Assembly: GCA_001898035.1 (NCBI GenBank)
Contig: MKRX01000026.1
Location: 41,367 to 105,366 of the forward strand
Direction of reading: 5' to 3'
Length of the DNA stretch: 64,000 bases
Source: Armatimonadetes bacterium 55-13
GTDB lineage: Bacteria > Armatimonadota > Fimbriimonadia > Fimbriimonadales > Fimbriimonadaceae
In this document: positions 34,278-42,372 of the stretch, one piece after another
How positions within the stretch are numbered: the first letter of the stretch is position 1
Layout of the letters: the number at the start of each line of letters is the position of its first letter
The notes under the pieces: model-generated
Database searches by the model: none
What the model saw: the letters and a program-made list of their open reading frames with translations, nothing else
What the model was told of the DNA's origin: nothing
Position numbers and translations under genes: made by a program

Positions 34278-34802
34278 ATGATTCGCGTTCTGCTATTTTC
34301 CGGCCTCGTCCTTGCGGCGGGATTTGCTCCGCTGACCACCGATGGTAAGGCGTCTGGTCTTTCCGCCAAGCAGTTGGCGACATTGCGGAAGAGCAAGTTC
34401 AAGGTGGTGGTTCCCACCTATGTTCCAGCGGGGTTCAAGGTTGATTCTGTGGGATTCACTGACACCAAGGTCCCCGTCGAAGCCTCGTTTGCCTTGACCT
34501 ACAAAAATGCCAAGACCAAGGCGGAGTTCACCGTGCAGATGGCCTCCGATGGACTAGGCGATCCGATCTTCACCTTGGACAACGGCGACGCGGTGGACGC
34601 GACCAGCGTGCTCAAGGCGAAGTCGCCGATCTTGGGAGCGGTGGACGTGGAGGTTTATGCGAAGGGCCGCGAAAAGATGTTTCAGTGCACCTGGATGGAG
34701 CACAAAAACAGGAGCCTGCCGCAGTTTGCGATGGCCTATGGCCGGGGCGTGGACGGTGCGACGGGAAAGAAGATTATTGAGAGCCTTCGCTGGCTGAAAT
34801 GA
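34278..34802 (+). CDS. secreted protein of unknown function, DUF4367-like
   Basis: A 174-residue protein with signal peptide MIRVLLFSGLVLAAGFA. The mature part, with FKVVVPTYVPAGFKVDSVGF and ALTYKNAKTKAEFTVQMAS, resembles the DUF4367 module (a 'P-x-Y-[LV]-P-x-G-[YF]' entry, then paired strands ending in an induced-by-anti-sigma-like repeat). Those modules occur in outer-membrane carrier and sigma-factor-regulation proteins, but no such partner is present here. Stands alone and converges on the hydroxyproline operon. Confidence in the gene is good, in the family moderate. Confidence 0.65.
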   Translation: MIRVLLFSGLVLAAGFAPLTTDGKASGLSAKQLATLRKSKFKVVVPTYVPAGFKVDSVGFTDTKVPVEASFALTYKNAKTKAEFTVQMASDGLGDPIFTLDNGDAVDATSVLKAKSPILGAVDVEVYAKGREKMFQCTWMEHKNRSLPQFAMAYGRGVDGATGKKIIESLRWLK

Positions 34803-34812
34803 GCCACCTCGC

Positions 34813-34857
34813 CCTTGCGGAGTGTGGCTTGGGCGGCTCGCCCAAGACTCCGCAAGG
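34813..34857. terminator. nested hairpin between convergent genes
   Basis: An outer 11-bp stem (ccttgcggagt/actccgcaagg) encloses an inner 8-bp stem (cttgggcg/cgcccaag) with a 3-base loop. It lies between the secreted-protein gene and the end of the hydroxyproline operon. Symmetrical, without a strong T-run, so probably a two-way transcript end. Confidence 0.55.
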
Positions 34858-34880
34858 ATTACCCCTCTCTGCTAGCCGAA

Positions 34881-35789
34881 CTAACCGATCTTGACGGGTC
34901 GATTAGCGAGGGCTTCTCGAATCAGCGTTTGGATCTCAGCCAACCGCGCGCCTTCCAGTTCCAGACGCGGCGGGCGGACGGTGGCGGTACCCATGCCGAC
35001 TTCTACTTGGATGAGCTTGATGAGCTGAACGAAGTCGAAGGTGGTGTCCAGGCGGAGGAGCGGGAGCATCCACTCGTACAGCTTGCGGGCGTCCTCGTAC
35101 TTGCCAGCGAGAGCCATATTGAAGAGGTCGATGGACTCTCGGGGAAGGGCGTTGACGACGCCGGCGATCCAGCCCGTTGCGCCAGCGGCGATGCCTTCCA
35201 CGATGACGTCGTCCACGCCGACGAAGAGGGCGAGGCGATCATCGATGAGGGCTCGGATGGCGGTGACGCGTCGAACGTCGGCGCTGGACTCCTTCACGGC
35301 GTGGAGGTTGGCGTGAGAGTTGGCTAATTCTTGCACCTGCTCAGGAAGGAAGTCGGTGCCGTAAGCGATGGGGTTGTTGTAGAGCATGCAGCTCAGCCCG
35401 GTCGCTTCGATGACGGCGGAGACGTGGTACTTCATCTCGGCCCAGGTGCCCTTGTAAACGTAGGGAGGCAGAACCATGAGGCCCTTGCAGCCGACCTTTT
35501 CCGCTTCCTTGGCCAAGGCGACGGCCTCGGCGGTGCTGAGCGCGGCGATACCAGCGACGATGGGCACTCGGTCCCCGACCGCTTCTACGCAAGAGCGGAG
35601 GATGGCGACTTTCTCGTCGAACATCAGGGTGGCGCCCTCGCCGAGCGAACCGAGTGCGACAATGCCAGTGGAGCCCTGCTCGACCAGCCAATTCACGTGC
35701 TTCTTGAGGAACTCGTGGTCGACAGAAAGGTCCGCGTTGAACGGGGTGGTAATTGCGGGAATGACGCCGCGCCAAGTCATGGTGCTCAC
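34881..35789 (-). CDS. DHDPS-family lyase, candidate 1-pyrroline-4-hydroxy-2-carboxylate deaminase
   Basis: A 302-residue class I aldolase of the dihydrodipicolinate synthase/N-acetylneuraminate lyase family. Schiff-base Lys166 (HAVKESSAD), Tyr137 (MLYNNP) and the GSLGEG motif at about 47-52 are present. Dihydrodipicolinate synthase itself is a poor guess here: the gene follows an epimerase and an FAD oxidoreductase of the hydroxyproline pathway in one operon, where family members (LhpC/HypD type) deaminate and dehydrate pyrroline-4-hydroxy-2-carboxylate to 2-oxoglutarate semialdehyde. Starts 20 bases after the oxidoreductase stop. Last gene of the operon. Confidence 0.85.
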   Translation of the reverse strand: MSTMTWRGVIPAITTPFNADLSVDHEFLKKHVNWLVEQGSTGIVALGSLGEGATLMFDEKVAILRSCVEAVGDRVPIVAGIAALSTAEAVALAKEAEKVGCKGLMVLPPYVYKGTWAEMKYHVSAVIEATGLSCMLYNNPIAYGTDFLPEQVQELANSHANLHAVKESSADVRRVTAIRALIDDRLALFVGVDDVIVEGIAAGATGWIAGVVNALPRESIDLFNMALAGKYEDARKLYEWMLPLLRLDTTFDFVQLIKLIQVEVGMGTATVRPPRLELEGARLAEIQTLIREALANRPVKIG

Positions 35790-35809
35790 GCTTTGTATGT
35801 TACTATCAA

Positions 35810-37072
35810 TTAATCGTTCAAGTCAAAACGATTTGGATTGAAAGCATCTAGGTTTAGCGTCGTTTCTTGGTCAAGTAGAAGCTGAGATACCAGCTTTCCG
35901 GTGGCAGGGGCGAGGCTGACTCCCATCATGGAGTGACCGGTGGCGACGACCAAGTTTTGGACTCGAGCGGAACGGCCGAGGTATGGCAGACCGTCCGGCG
36001 AACAAGGGCGGAGTCCGCTCCAAACTTCCTGTCCCTCAAAATCCGACGTCTTGAATTCGGGGAAGTATTGGGGCACGGATTTGAAGATTCCTCCGAGGCG
36101 CTTACGATTGATGGAAAGGTCGTTTCCGGTCAGCTCCATGGTCCCGCCGATGCGAAGGCTGGAGCCCATCGGAGTGATGGCGACACGGGCTTCGGTAAGG
36201 ATGGAGCAGATGCCAGGGAGTTGGGGCGGGTTGTTGAGGGTGACGGAATAGCCCTTTCCGGCCTGCATGGGAATCTTTAACCGGAGCCGCTCTGCCAGTT
36301 CTCCGGACCATGCTCCGGTGGCGAGGACGAACTGATCGGCGCGAGTCTTTTCGGTCCGGGTTTCGACGGAGCGAATCCACGGGCCGTCCATGGCGAAGTC
36401 TACGATTTCTGTTTCGTCTCGAAAGACCACGCCTTCCGCTTCCAAACTGTGGCGGAGCCAATCGAGGAGACTGCCGGGAGTAAGATGGCAGTCGTCTTCG
36501 AAGTGAATCGCCCCCGCGACGTCCATGGTGATGGTGGGATCGAGTTCGGCGAGGGCTTTGGCATCAACGACCTTGGCATGAAGCCCTAAATCGTTGGCTT
36601 GCCCGGCAACGTGCGCTTCCTCGTTGAGCGTTTTCTGGCTCTTGCAGAGCATGAGGAGTCCTCGCTGATGGAGGCCAAAAGCATCGCCGGACTCGTCGGC
36701 GAGTTCTTCGTAGAGACGACGGGAGAGAAGGTGCAGGTCGCGCAGGGGGATCCCGGACGCTTTGACGTGCGCCTCATTGGCGGCGCGCATGAAGAGCCAA
36801 CCCCAGCGTAAGAGGCGCTTGTTTAAAGAGGGCTTAATGGCGAAAGGGCCCTCCGGGTTGAAGAGCATCTTGATGCCCATTCCGACCATGCCGGGGGCGG
36901 CGAGGGGGATGAAATGGCTAGGGACGACCATGCCCGCGTTGCCAAAAGAACATCCGTGATGGCCCTTCGGCTCCCGATCTACCACGGTCACTTCCATGCC
37001 ATTGCGTCGGGCATAGAGCGCGGAGCAGAGTCCGATGATGCCGCCGCCAATGATGACGACCGACTTGCTCAA
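35810..37072 (-). CDS. FAD-dependent D-amino-acid dehydrogenase, candidate D-hydroxyproline dehydrogenase
   Basis: A 420-residue flavoprotein of the DadA/DAO family. The N-terminal dinucleotide-binding motif IIGGGIIGLCSALYA is followed by an acidic ribose-binding end (VTVVDRE). The C-terminal RPCSPDGLPYLG and VVATGHSMMGVSLAPATGKL motifs are typical of DadA-like enzymes. In this operon it should oxidise cis-4-hydroxy-D-proline to the pyrroline. A TTG at 37072 gives a TTGA overlap with the epimerase stop and has GAGG 8 bases upstream; a second TTG at 37090 would add six residues. It is a single-chain enzyme, unlike the three-subunit LhpBEF complex of pseudomonads. Confidence 0.87.
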   Translation of the reverse strand: MSKSVVIIGGGIIGLCSALYARRNGMEVTVVDREPKGHHGCSFGNAGMVVPSHFIPLAAPGMVGMGIKMLFNPEGPFAIKPSLNKRLLRWGWLFMRAANEAHVKASGIPLRDLHLLSRRLYEELADESGDAFGLHQRGLLMLCKSQKTLNEEAHVAGQANDLGLHAKVVDAKALAELDPTITMDVAGAIHFEDDCHLTPGSLLDWLRHSLEAEGVVFRDETEIVDFAMDGPWIRSVETRTEKTRADQFVLATGAWSGELAERLRLKIPMQAGKGYSVTLNNPPQLPGICSILTEARVAITPMGSSLRIGGTMELTGNDLSINRKRLGGIFKSVPQYFPEFKTSDFEGQEVWSGLRPCSPDGLPYLGRSARVQNLVVATGHSMMGVSLAPATGKLVSQLLLDQETTLNLDAFNPNRFDLND

Positions 37073-37995
37073 AGTTGAATACCTCGGCAAAGGGAGTCGG
37101 CGGGATCGAAGATCAGTTCTGAAATGCCGGTGACGTAAGCCTGGCCTTGAATGGTAGGCCGAACTTTGCCATCGCCCAGGTCAACCACAGAGCCGGTGAA
37201 GCTGGTGCCGATGACGCTCTCCTGCACATAGTCTTGACCCGCCGCGAGCTTGCCTCGCGAGAAAAGGCTGGCGAGCTTGGCGCTGGTGCCGGTGCCGCAG
37301 GGAGAGCGGTCGTATTCGCCGCTGGGGCAGAGAACGAAGTTCTTGGACTGGGCGTTTGGCAGAGTCGGCGCGCCGAAAAGCTCTACGTGATCGATCTCGG
37401 GGTAGCCGTTCTGATTGAGTGCGCGGCGGATGGCCCAGCTGTACCGCGTCATCTCCTCAAGCGTCGCTTCGCCGGGAATGACGTGAGGGTCGTAGGCCAG
37501 ATAGAACCAGTTTCCGCCATAGGCAATATCGCCCACGACCGGACCGTAGTTCGGCACGTCCACGGCGACATCTTGGGCCTTGAGGTAGCTGGGGACATTT
37601 TGGATGCGGACCGTGTTGACATCCAGCAACTCGGCAGACACTACACCCACCGGAGTGTTGATCTTGTATTGCCCCGGTTCGATTTCGCCCAAAAACGCCA
37701 GCGACGCGACGAGACCGATCGTGCCGTGACCGCACATGCCGAGAGGTCCGGCAGGATTGAAGAAGATGACGTCTTTGATGGCGCCGGGAGCGGTGGGTTC
37801 GCCAACCCAAGCGCCGACCATGGCTTCATAGGCTCTCGGCTCGCGGAGGAGGGGGGCAAACCAGTCTTCGAAGTTCTCGCGAAACTTTTGGACGCGGGAG
37901 GCAATGGGGCCATCGCCGAGACTAGGAACGCCATCAAGGACGAGCCGAGTGGGCTCGCCCTCGGTATGCGAATCGATCACCTTAATGCGGGACAC
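37069..37995 (-). CDS. proline-racemase-family 4-hydroxyproline 2-epimerase
   Basis: A 308-residue cofactor-free epimerase. Both catalytic cysteines are present: Cys88 in GPLGMCGHGTIG and Cys233 in SPCGTGTSAK. The pair Cys/Cys separates epimerases/racemases from the trans-3-hydroxy-L-proline dehydratases, which have a Thr in place of the second Cys. HTEGEPTRLV at residues 10-19 and the overall length match hydroxyproline 2-epimerase, the enzyme that turns trans-4-hydroxy-L-proline into the cis-D isomer. GTG start at 37995, only 9 bases after the GH35 stop codon, so translated from the same mRNA. The next gene overlaps its stop. Confidence 0.9.
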   Translation of the reverse strand: MSRIKVIDSHTEGEPTRLVLDGVPSLGDGPIASRVQKFRENFEDWFAPLLREPRAYEAMVGAWVGEPTAPGAIKDVIFFNPAGPLGMCGHGTIGLVASLAFLGEIEPGQYKINTPVGVVSAELLDVNTVRIQNVPSYLKAQDVAVDVPNYGPVVGDIAYGGNWFYLAYDPHVIPGEATLEEMTRYSWAIRRALNQNGYPEIDHVELFGAPTLPNAQSKNFVLCPSGEYDRSPCGTGTSAKLASLFSRGKLAAGQDYVQESVIGTSFTGSVVDLGDGKVRPTIQGQAYVTGISELIFDPADSLCRGIQL

Positions 37996-38004
37996 GAGAC
38001 TATT

Positions 38005-39780
38005 TTATCCCGCGTTGAAGATTGGATCTTTCAAACTTGAAAGAGTTCTTTTCTTTCCTGATTCAAGGTCGAGGACGATGACCTCGTTCTTGCCCTTCTT
38101 CAGGAACGGGGCCGGGCAATAGAGGGTCTGCTGAGGACCAATATTCCAATAGCGACCGAGGTTGTAGCCATTGATCCAAACGTTGCCCTTGCCCCAGCCG
38201 CGCATATCGAAATAGGTGTCGCCAACATCTTTGACATCGAACTTAGTGCGGTAAAGCGCAGGCTCGGATGGGACGAGACCCTTCTCAAATCGGTACTCGC
38301 CAAAGCTGTCAAGTTCTATGGTCGAGCTGAACGGAACTTCCAGGGGTTTGCCATTGAGCTTAATGGAAGTCAGCCCCTTCCTCTCACCGAGCAATTCCTT
38401 CGAGAAATTGATGCGCCCCATGTTCTCGACGAGGACCATCACGACGCTTTCGGCGGGGATATCGACGTCCAGAGACGTTTCCTTGAGTCGTCGATCCAGC
38501 ACGCCGATTCGCTTCCCTTTAACGGAGACGATGGCACGATCTTGGAGACCTTCGAGTTCGAGTTTGCCCTTGGTTGCATTCTCGACCCAGCCTTGGTAGC
38601 GGACGAATCCAAAAGGATGATTGAGTTCTTCGAACGTCTGCCACCCGGATTGGAGGGAAATGGGACCGTCGTCCAAAAGCGTGGCTTCCTCGAAGTTGAA
38701 TTCGGGAATCTCGATGCGTTTGACGTCGCTCGGAGGTTCTGGCAGTTTCTCCGTCGTGCCCAAACGTCTCTTGATGGCGTCGCGGAAGGCGTACCACTTC
38801 GGCGTAAGCCGACCGTCTTCGGCGATGGCGGCATCGTAGTCGTAACTGGTGGTGTCCGGCTCGTAACCCTTCCCTGTCCAGTTTGCACCGTTCATGAACG
38901 CCCAGTTGGTGCCGCCGTGGACCATATAGATGTTGAACGAGACGTTATTGGCCATGAACCAATCCATGTCCTTCACTTGAGCATCCAGATTGGTCTTAGC
39001 GTGGGGAGAGCCCCAGTGATCGAACCAACCGGCCCAGAATTCGCCGCACATGCGGGGGACGTTTTGTCGGAACTTGGCAAATTCCTTGAAGGCGTTTTCC
39101 GCGCCGCCGCCGAAGTTGACCACCGAGAGAACGTCGGGAAGGGTTCCGCCCTCCAGCATCTTTTGGCCAGGACCGTCAGAAGTGTAAAGCTCACAATCAA
39201 ACCCCGCGTCCTGCACTTGGCGCTTGATCCTTTCCATATACTCGTGGTCCGCGCCAAAGGAGCCGTATTCATTCTCCACTTGGCACATGATGATGTGGCC
39301 ACCGCGTTTGATGGTGAGGGGGGCGAGGCGTTTACCGACTTCTTGGAGGTAGCGATCCGTAAGGTTAAGGAATTTCGGATCGTTCTGACGAATCTTGAGG
39401 TCCTTGATATTGGCTAGCCAGTAGGGGTAGCCACCCCATTCCCACTCGGAACACACATAAGGGCCGGGGCGAACAATGACCCAGAGTCCTTGCTTTTGAG
39501 CCTCCTTTACGAATGCCGCTACGTCGTTATTGTCTTTAAAATCCCATTTGTCCTGCTCGGGTTCATGCTCGTTCCAAAACACATAAGTGCAAATGGTGTT
39601 TAAGCCCATGGCTTTAGCCTTGAGCAGGCGATCCTTCCAATAAGCGCGGGGAATGCGATTGTAATGCATCTCCCCACTTCTGATTTGGAACGGCTGCCCA
39701 TCAAGCAAGAAATCCGTGCCTTTCCACGTAAACGTGTGGGCGGGCGCACTCACGACGAGGAGGGCGAGGGGCAGGATCAT
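38005..39780 (-). CDS. secreted GH35 beta-galactosidase
   Basis: A 591-residue exported enzyme that should cleave terminal beta-galactose. Signal peptide MILPLALLVVSAPAHT. Barrel motifs: GEMHYNRIPRAYW, FWNEHEP, RPGPYVCSEWEWGGYPYWL. Acid/base Glu in QVENEYG (residues 167-173), nucleophile Glu247 in CGEFWAGW. C-terminal beta-sandwich domains contain DMRGWGKGNVWINGYNLGRYW (conserved in GH35). The ATG at 39780 is chosen because it starts at the signal peptide; the open frame extends 38 codons upstream with non-signal sequence. Strikingly, it heads the hydroxyproline-catabolic operon, with a 9-bp gap to the epimerase gene. See findings. Confidence 0.92.
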   Translation of the reverse strand: MILPLALLVVSAPAHTFTWKGTDFLLDGQPFQIRSGEMHYNRIPRAYWKDRLLKAKAMGLNTICTYVFWNEHEPEQDKWDFKDNNDVAAFVKEAQKQGLWVIVRPGPYVCSEWEWGGYPYWLANIKDLKIRQNDPKFLNLTDRYLQEVGKRLAPLTIKRGGHIIMCQVENEYGSFGADHEYMERIKRQVQDAGFDCELYTSDGPGQKMLEGGTLPDVLSVVNFGGGAENAFKEFAKFRQNVPRMCGEFWAGWFDHWGSPHAKTNLDAQVKDMDWFMANNVSFNIYMVHGGTNWAFMNGANWTGKGYEPDTTSYDYDAAIAEDGRLTPKWYAFRDAIKRRLGTTEKLPEPPSDVKRIEIPEFNFEEATLLDDGPISLQSGWQTFEELNHPFGFVRYQGWVENATKGKLELEGLQDRAIVSVKGKRIGVLDRRLKETSLDVDIPAESVVMVLVENMGRINFSKELLGERKGLTSIKLNGKPLEVPFSSTIELDSFGEYRFEKGLVPSEPALYRTKFDVKDVGDTYFDMRGWGKGNVWINGYNLGRYWNIGPQQTLYCPAPFLKKGKNEVIVLDLESGKKRTLSSLKDPIFNAG

Positions 39781-39853
39781 GAACGCAGTTTGGCCGAATC
39801 TTGCGGTCCTTCGCGCGAATTCCCCGAATGGTCCCTGAATTCGCGAATAATTT

Positions 39854-39904
39854 CCCCAATTGACTCTAATATAGGGATCGCTTGGACGAGTCAAAAATTT
39901 GGGG
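39854..39904. promoter_or_regulatory. inverted repeat in the GH35 / VOC divergent region
   Basis: CCCCAATTGACTC (39854-39866) faces GAGTCAAAAATTTGGGG (39888-39904), the second arm carrying four extra bases. It lies about 75-125 bases upstream of the GH35 start at 39780 and about 70-120 upstream of the VOC start, where an operator for the hydroxyproline operon could sit. No regulator gene of a hydroxyproline type is adjacent. Confidence 0.4.
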
Positions 39905-39975
39905 GACTCGTGGCAAGTGACATACCGCTTATCCTGGCTCGCGGCAATAATATTGTATTAAGGATTAGTAACGTT

Positions 39976-40368
39976 ATGGCGCAATTTAAGTCGGTGAGCC
40001 CGATCTATGGCGTTCGCGATACCGACAAGACTTCGAAATGGTATCGAGACGTCCTCGGGTTCGATGTTGTTTACAAGGAAGTAGACGGGAGCTACGTGGT
40101 GGTTGCGAGAGATGGTTGTCCTATTCACCTGCTGCGTCAGGTGAGGCGAGACATCCTTGCCGTGACCGCGCACAATATTGAATTCTATGTTGAAGTTGAG
40201 GACGTGGATGCGGTCTACCAGCAAGCCCTCAAGTGTTCCGACGGATCTGAGATCTCTGCCATCGAGGACCGCGCGTGGGGCATGAGGGAATTCCAAGTCA
40301 AAGACCCCGACGGCGCATTACTCCGGATTGGAGCGCAAATCATCCAACCTCTGTCGCCGGACGGTTGA
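39976..40368 (+). CDS. VOC (glyoxalase/dioxygenase) superfamily protein
   Basis: A 130-residue protein of the vicinal oxygen chelate fold. VSPIYGVRDTDKTSKWYRDVLGFDVVY is the classic N-terminal half and FYVEVEDVDAVYQQA ... DPDGALLRIG the C-terminal half with a Glu/Asp-rich metal site region. Only one His (IHLL) is obvious, and no close functional class can be named; members include glyoxalase I, fosfomycin resistance and extradiol dioxygenases. The ATG at 39976 starts the domain; the frame back to 39664 overlaps the GH35 gene and is not credible. Divergent from the GH35/hydroxyproline operon. Confidence 0.8.
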   Translation: MAQFKSVSPIYGVRDTDKTSKWYRDVLGFDVVYKEVDGSYVVVARDGCPIHLLRQVRRDILAVTAHNIEFYVEVEDVDAVYQQALKCSDGSEISAIEDRAWGMREFQVKDPDGALLRIGAQIIQPLSPDG

Positions 40369-40422
40369 TCGCAACTCTCGACGGGCTGGCGAGAAATTAT
40401 AGGAATGAGCACATCTTAAGAC

Positions 40423-41253
40423 TCAAGTAGTCTCCCTGCTCAATCCGCCTCGTACCTCCCTCGGCGAACAGCCAAATCGGTTTCGCACCGCCTTGTTGAA
40501 AGCATGAAGGTCGTTCACTCCCACCTGTGCGGCCACTTGTTTGACCGGCATCGTGGAGTGCCGAAGTAAGTGCCCTGCCCGCTCCATTCGTCTTTCGATG
40601 AGATAACCCACCACCGTCTTCCCCAAATGCTGGCGGAAAAGTCTCGTCAAATGGTTATGCGAGAGCCCAACGTGGGTCGCCAGTTCTGCTACCGTTAACG
40701 GTTCCGCCAGCCGCAATTCCATTGTCCGAAGCGTCGCCAGGACCGCCGGGTGCGTCGGGTTCTCTGCTTGGGGCTGAAGAGCGGTTCGCTCTGCATGCCC
40801 CAGCAACAAATCCCAAATCTTCACTTCCGCGTGAAGAGGGTGAAGAGGGAAGGTGGTGAGCGCCTGATCAAAGCAAGACCAAGCCAACGCAAAATCGCCT
40901 CCCATCGCCAGGATGGGCGCAAGGGAGGTGGCTCTCTTCCCTACCGCTTCAAAGTGCACGTATCCGTGCGTGGACCGCTCCGAAAACACATACTCCGCAG
41001 GCGCCCCCGGCGGCGTGATTCCCACGCTGCCTGGCACGATCACGAAGGTGTCTGGGCCTATTTTGATCTTGCCGTGGTAGCGGTAAAAGTGAAGGCACCA
41101 CAGATCGCCCACGGTGAACCGCTCCACGGTCCGAGGTCCATGACTCGCCACGGCCACTGCCCTCACTCGAGGTCGCTGATCCAAAGTGCATTCGAACATT
41201 GAGAATGCACGAAATTTACCACCAATGTTGAAACAATCAAACTCAAGACTCAT
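40423..41253 (-). CDS. AraC-family transcriptional regulator
   Basis: A 276-residue regulator. The N-terminal part is a cupin-like ligand domain (FVIVPGSVGITPPGAPAEYVF). Two helix-turn-helix motifs follow at about 175-270: PLTVAELATHVGLSHNHLTRLFRQHLG and the second helix pair MPVKQVAAQVGVNDLHAFNKAVRNRFGCSPREVR, given here as consecutive blocks. It is divergent from the PhyH-family gene across only 34 bases, so the two promoters overlap and the regulator probably controls that gene. Such AraC regulators often sense sugars. No ligand can be predicted. Confidence 0.88.
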   Translation of the reverse strand: MSLEFDCFNIGGKFRAFSMFECTLDQRPRVRAVAVASHGPRTVERFTVGDLWCLHFYRYHGKIKIGPDTFVIVPGSVGITPPGAPAEYVFSERSTHGYVHFEAVGKRATSLAPILAMGGDFALAWSCFDQALTTFPLHPLHAEVKIWDLLLGHAERTALQPQAENPTHPAVLATLRTMELRLAEPLTVAELATHVGLSHNHLTRLFRQHLGKTVVGYLIERRMERAGHLLRHSTMPVKQVAAQVGVNDLHAFNKAVRNRFGCSPREVRGGLSRETT

Positions 41254-41287
41254 GGAATAAGGTGAACAATAGGCTCACCCGAACGCC
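41254..41287. promoter_or_regulatory. short divergent promoter region, AraC regulator / PhyH gene
   Basis: Only 34 bases separate two divergent start codons, so promoter elements must overlap the coding starts or the mRNAs must be nearly leaderless. AAGGTGA (41257-41270 region) could serve as a ribosome site for the PhyH gene but is far from its ATG. Confidence 0.35.
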
Positions 41288-42298
41288 ATGATTGAAGATC
41301 GTTCTTTGCTAGAGTCGCCGACGACTCACGTTCCTTACCAAGTCTCTGTCGATGAATACCGCTCATTTCGCCGCGACGGGTATTTGATTGCCCGGGGCGT
41401 GGTGAGTCCGGAGGAGATTGCCGAGATGAAGGCCCACATCGAGGACCTTATCAGCGGTCGCTTGGAAGTAGAGGGCATCGAACCGCCTACGCCCGGGGCG
41501 ACTCTCGCCGAGAACGAGCAACGCCTGCTGCGCATCCACATGATGCATGACCGGATTCCGTTGTGGGAGCGCTGGATGCTACACCCCCGCGTCCTCGATA
41601 TCGTCGCCGCCCTCATCGGCCCCGATGTCTTGGCGATGCAAACCATGATGTTCATCAAAGCCCCCGGCTCAGATGGCCAAGGCTTTCATCAGGACAGCTA
41701 TTACATCCCCACTTTTCCCGATACCCTGATCGGCGCCTGGATCGCCATTGACCCTGCCGACACGGAGAACGGTTGCCTCTGGATGTCCAAGGGCTCCAAT
41801 GCGGAGCCGATTTATCCGCCCTCTCATGGCTATGGCTATGGCGATTGGGGACTGAAAGACATCTTGGAAGTTGAAAACGTCGGCGGGCATTCTAACTCGG
41901 ACGAGGATCCCCTGAATGGACTCAAACCGGTGGCCTCGGACTACAAACCGGTCGAGACTCCGGCGATTATGGAGCCGGGAGACGTGGCGTTCTTTGGCGG
42001 ACATATCTTGCATCGCTCGCTCTCCAACAAAACCACCGATCGCACGCGAAAGTCGTTCGTGAATCACTATTGCAACGCACGCAGCTACACCACTTGGGGC
42101 GGCGGCAATGAATGCCACATCTTGGCCCGAGGGAACACCCACATGCCCTACGCTCAACCCAAATTCGGAACCCCCTGCGCCGCCCTCGACCCCAAGCCCT
42201 CTCTCAGCGACCGAGGCGCCGTTCCCACCATGATGATGGCCACCCCCGATGGCATGATGGGAGCCCAACCGCCAGGAGAAGAGGAACACGAGGACTGA
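41288..42298 (+). CDS. phytanoyl-CoA dioxygenase (PhyH) family oxygenase
   Basis: A 336-residue Fe(II)/2-oxoglutarate oxygenase of the PhyH family. The facial triad is visible: FHQD (His and Asp, near residue 137) and the distal His in GGHILHRS near 240, with a following basic cluster (RTRKSF) for 2-oxoglutarate. Members of this family in environmental bacteria are often paired with AraC-type regulators and act on sugars, phosphonates or small metabolites; the substrate cannot be told. A Met/Gly/Pro-rich tail (MMMATPDGMMGAQPPGEE) follows the domain. Confidence 0.87.
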   Translation: MIEDRSLLESPTTHVPYQVSVDEYRSFRRDGYLIARGVVSPEEIAEMKAHIEDLISGRLEVEGIEPPTPGATLAENEQRLLRIHMMHDRIPLWERWMLHPRVLDIVAALIGPDVLAMQTMMFIKAPGSDGQGFHQDSYYIPTFPDTLIGAWIAIDPADTENGCLWMSKGSNAEPIYPPSHGYGYGDWGLKDILEVENVGGHSNSDEDPLNGLKPVASDYKPVETPAIMEPGDVAFFGGHILHRSLSNKTTDRTRKSFVNHYCNARSYTTWGGGNECHILARGNTHMPYAQPKFGTPCAALDPKPSLSDRGAVPTMMMATPDGMMGAQPPGEEEHED

Positions 42299-42299
42299 A

Positions 42300-42370
42300 C
42301 AGGGTTCAGGGGACAGGGTGCAACTAGTCTAGACTCTGCCTGAGCCCTGTACCCTGCCCCCTGAACCCTG
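42300..42370. repeat. 71-bp inverted repeat between convergent genes
   Basis: The outer arms CAGGGTTCAGGGGACAGGGT and ACCCTGCCCCCTGAACCCTG match at 19 of 20 positions, enclosing a 31-base loop that holds a smaller palindrome (actagtctag) and a third partial copy of the ccctg unit. It starts 2 bases after the PhyH stop and ends 3 bases before the pseudopilin stop, so it sits exactly as a two-way terminator would. The arm sequence resembles a dispersed intergenic repeat rather than a typical T-tailed terminator. Confidence 0.75.
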
Positions 42371-42372
42371 GA

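Noticed and set aside
34881-35789. Annotation as 4-hydroxy-tetrahydrodipicolinate synthase (dapA)
   Set aside because: The operon context is hydroxyproline catabolism, and DHDPS-family fold alone does not define lysine biosynthesis.
37069-37995. trans-3-hydroxy-L-proline dehydratase as the function
   Set aside because: That subgroup has Thr in place of the second catalytic Cys; here both Cys88 and Cys233 are present.
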